From the NCBI GenBank assembly GCA_004558305.1, contig SFDG01000093.1, positions 1 to 7,123 on the forward strand: DNA of 7,123 bases, given 5' to 3'. The stretch's first letter is position 1. Every line of letters begins with the position of its first letter. Made by a program: the position numbers and the translations under genes. The DNA is from Phocaeicola plebeius. GTDB taxonomy: Bacteria; Bacteroidota; Bacteroidia; Bacteroidales; Bacteroidaceae. This document shows, piece after piece, positions 6,849 to 7,123 of this stretch. The notes below the pieces were generated by a model. It saw nothing but the letters and a program-made list of their open reading frames with translations. It did not search any database and was not told where the DNA came from.

Positions 6849-7123
6849 TCATTTCTTCAGTTCCGGGTAGCTGATGCGGGTGTGGTACATCGTTTTCAGC
6901 TTCTCCTTGAAGACACTCTTAACGATGGCGATGTCGCGGAACGTAATGGGGCATTCCTTGAAATAACCTTCATTGACCTGGCTGTCGATAATCTTCTCCA
7001 CCAGGTTGGAAATGCTCTCTTCGGTGTACTCGTGGAGGCTGCGTGAAGCGGCCTCCACGGCATCCGCCATCATCAGGATGGCCTGCTCCTTGGTGAAGGG
7101 GTTCGGCCCCGGATAGCGGAAGA
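6849..7123 (-). CDS. pgpH: 7TM-HD phosphohydrolase, PgpH-like c-di-AMP phosphodiesterase, C-terminal fragment
   Basis: Ninety C-terminal residues are visible. The frame runs in from the right edge and ends at a TGA read from 6851 to 6849. The ATG at 7071-7073 is internal, since the family sequence FRYPGPNPFTKEQAIL precedes it. That segment followed by MADAVEAASRSL is typical of the end of the HD domain in PgpH/YqfF proteins. The Asp in ADAVEAA (codon 7062-7064) corresponds to the last metal ligand of that domain. The tail YFKECPITFRDI and YHTRISYPE also matches the family. These proteins have an extracytoplasmic region, seven membrane helices and a cytoplasmic HD domain that hydrolyses c-di-AMP to pApA, affecting osmotic and cell-wall balance. 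The other HD histidines are outside the window, so activity is inferred from family. It is unrelated to the sugar enzymes and converges on the GH2 gene. Confidence 0.88.
   Translation of the reverse strand, partial: FRYPGPNPFTKEQAILMMADAVEAASRSLHEYTEESISNLVEKIIDSQVNEGYFKECPITFRDIAIVKSVFKEKLKTMYHTRISYPELKK

Noticed and set aside
1..7123. Search for tRNA/rRNA genes, CRISPR-like spaced repeats, transposase genes, insertion-sequence ends and attachment sites
   Set aside because: None was seen by eye. Gaps between genes are short (at most 203 bases) and hold only the features listed.

Overview
The window looks like Bacteroidales chromosome (Bacteroides/Phocaeicola/Parabacteroides relatives). The support is a cluster of secreted glycoside hydrolases, A/T-rich intergenic DNA with sequences resembling the Bacteroides -33/-7 promoter (TTTG / TAnnTTTG), no Shine-Dalgarno motifs ahead of the genes, and a PgpH-type 7TM-HD protein tail. 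Coding DNA is rather G+C-rich for a gut Bacteroides, so I do not name a genus. It contains no rRNA, tRNA, CRISPR array, insertion sequence or phage gene that I can recognise.

Layout, left to right. (1) 1-497 (+): the C-terminal end of a family 3 glycoside hydrolase (GH3), followed by a perfect 13-bp inverted repeat that probably acts as its terminator. (2) 584-2089 (-): a complete SLC13/DASS sodium-coupled dicarboxylate-type transporter, convergent with the GH3 gene. (3) 2090-2292: a divergent control region with a candidate promoter for each side, a homopolymer tract, and an imperfect direct repeat of about 30 bp. (4) 2293-3882 (+): a complete secreted GH43 enzyme with a C-terminal beta-sandwich. 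(5) 3947-6847 (+): a complete multi-domain GH2 lipoprotein ending in a discoidin-like (F5/8 type C) domain, 64 bp after GH43 and probably co-transcribed with it. (6) 6849-7123 (-): the C-terminal end of a PgpH-like 7TM-HD phosphohydrolase, convergent with GH2 and separated from it by one base.

How the parts may fit together (inference): GH43 and GH2 form a two-gene unit that removes side chains or terminal sugars from a plant or host glycan in the periplasm or at the outer membrane. The GH3 gene may be a third enzyme for the same type of substrate, but no SusC/SusD pair or sensor is visible, so neither a full polysaccharide utilisation locus nor its substrate can be assigned. The transporter would move C4-dicarboxylates or related anions across the inner membrane. 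The HD protein is most likely a housekeeping c-di-AMP phosphodiesterase that marks the edge of the accessory cluster. I see no convincing undescribed system. The most notable non-coding signals are the paired repeat in the divergent promoter region and the nearly abutting convergent stop codons at 6845-6851.
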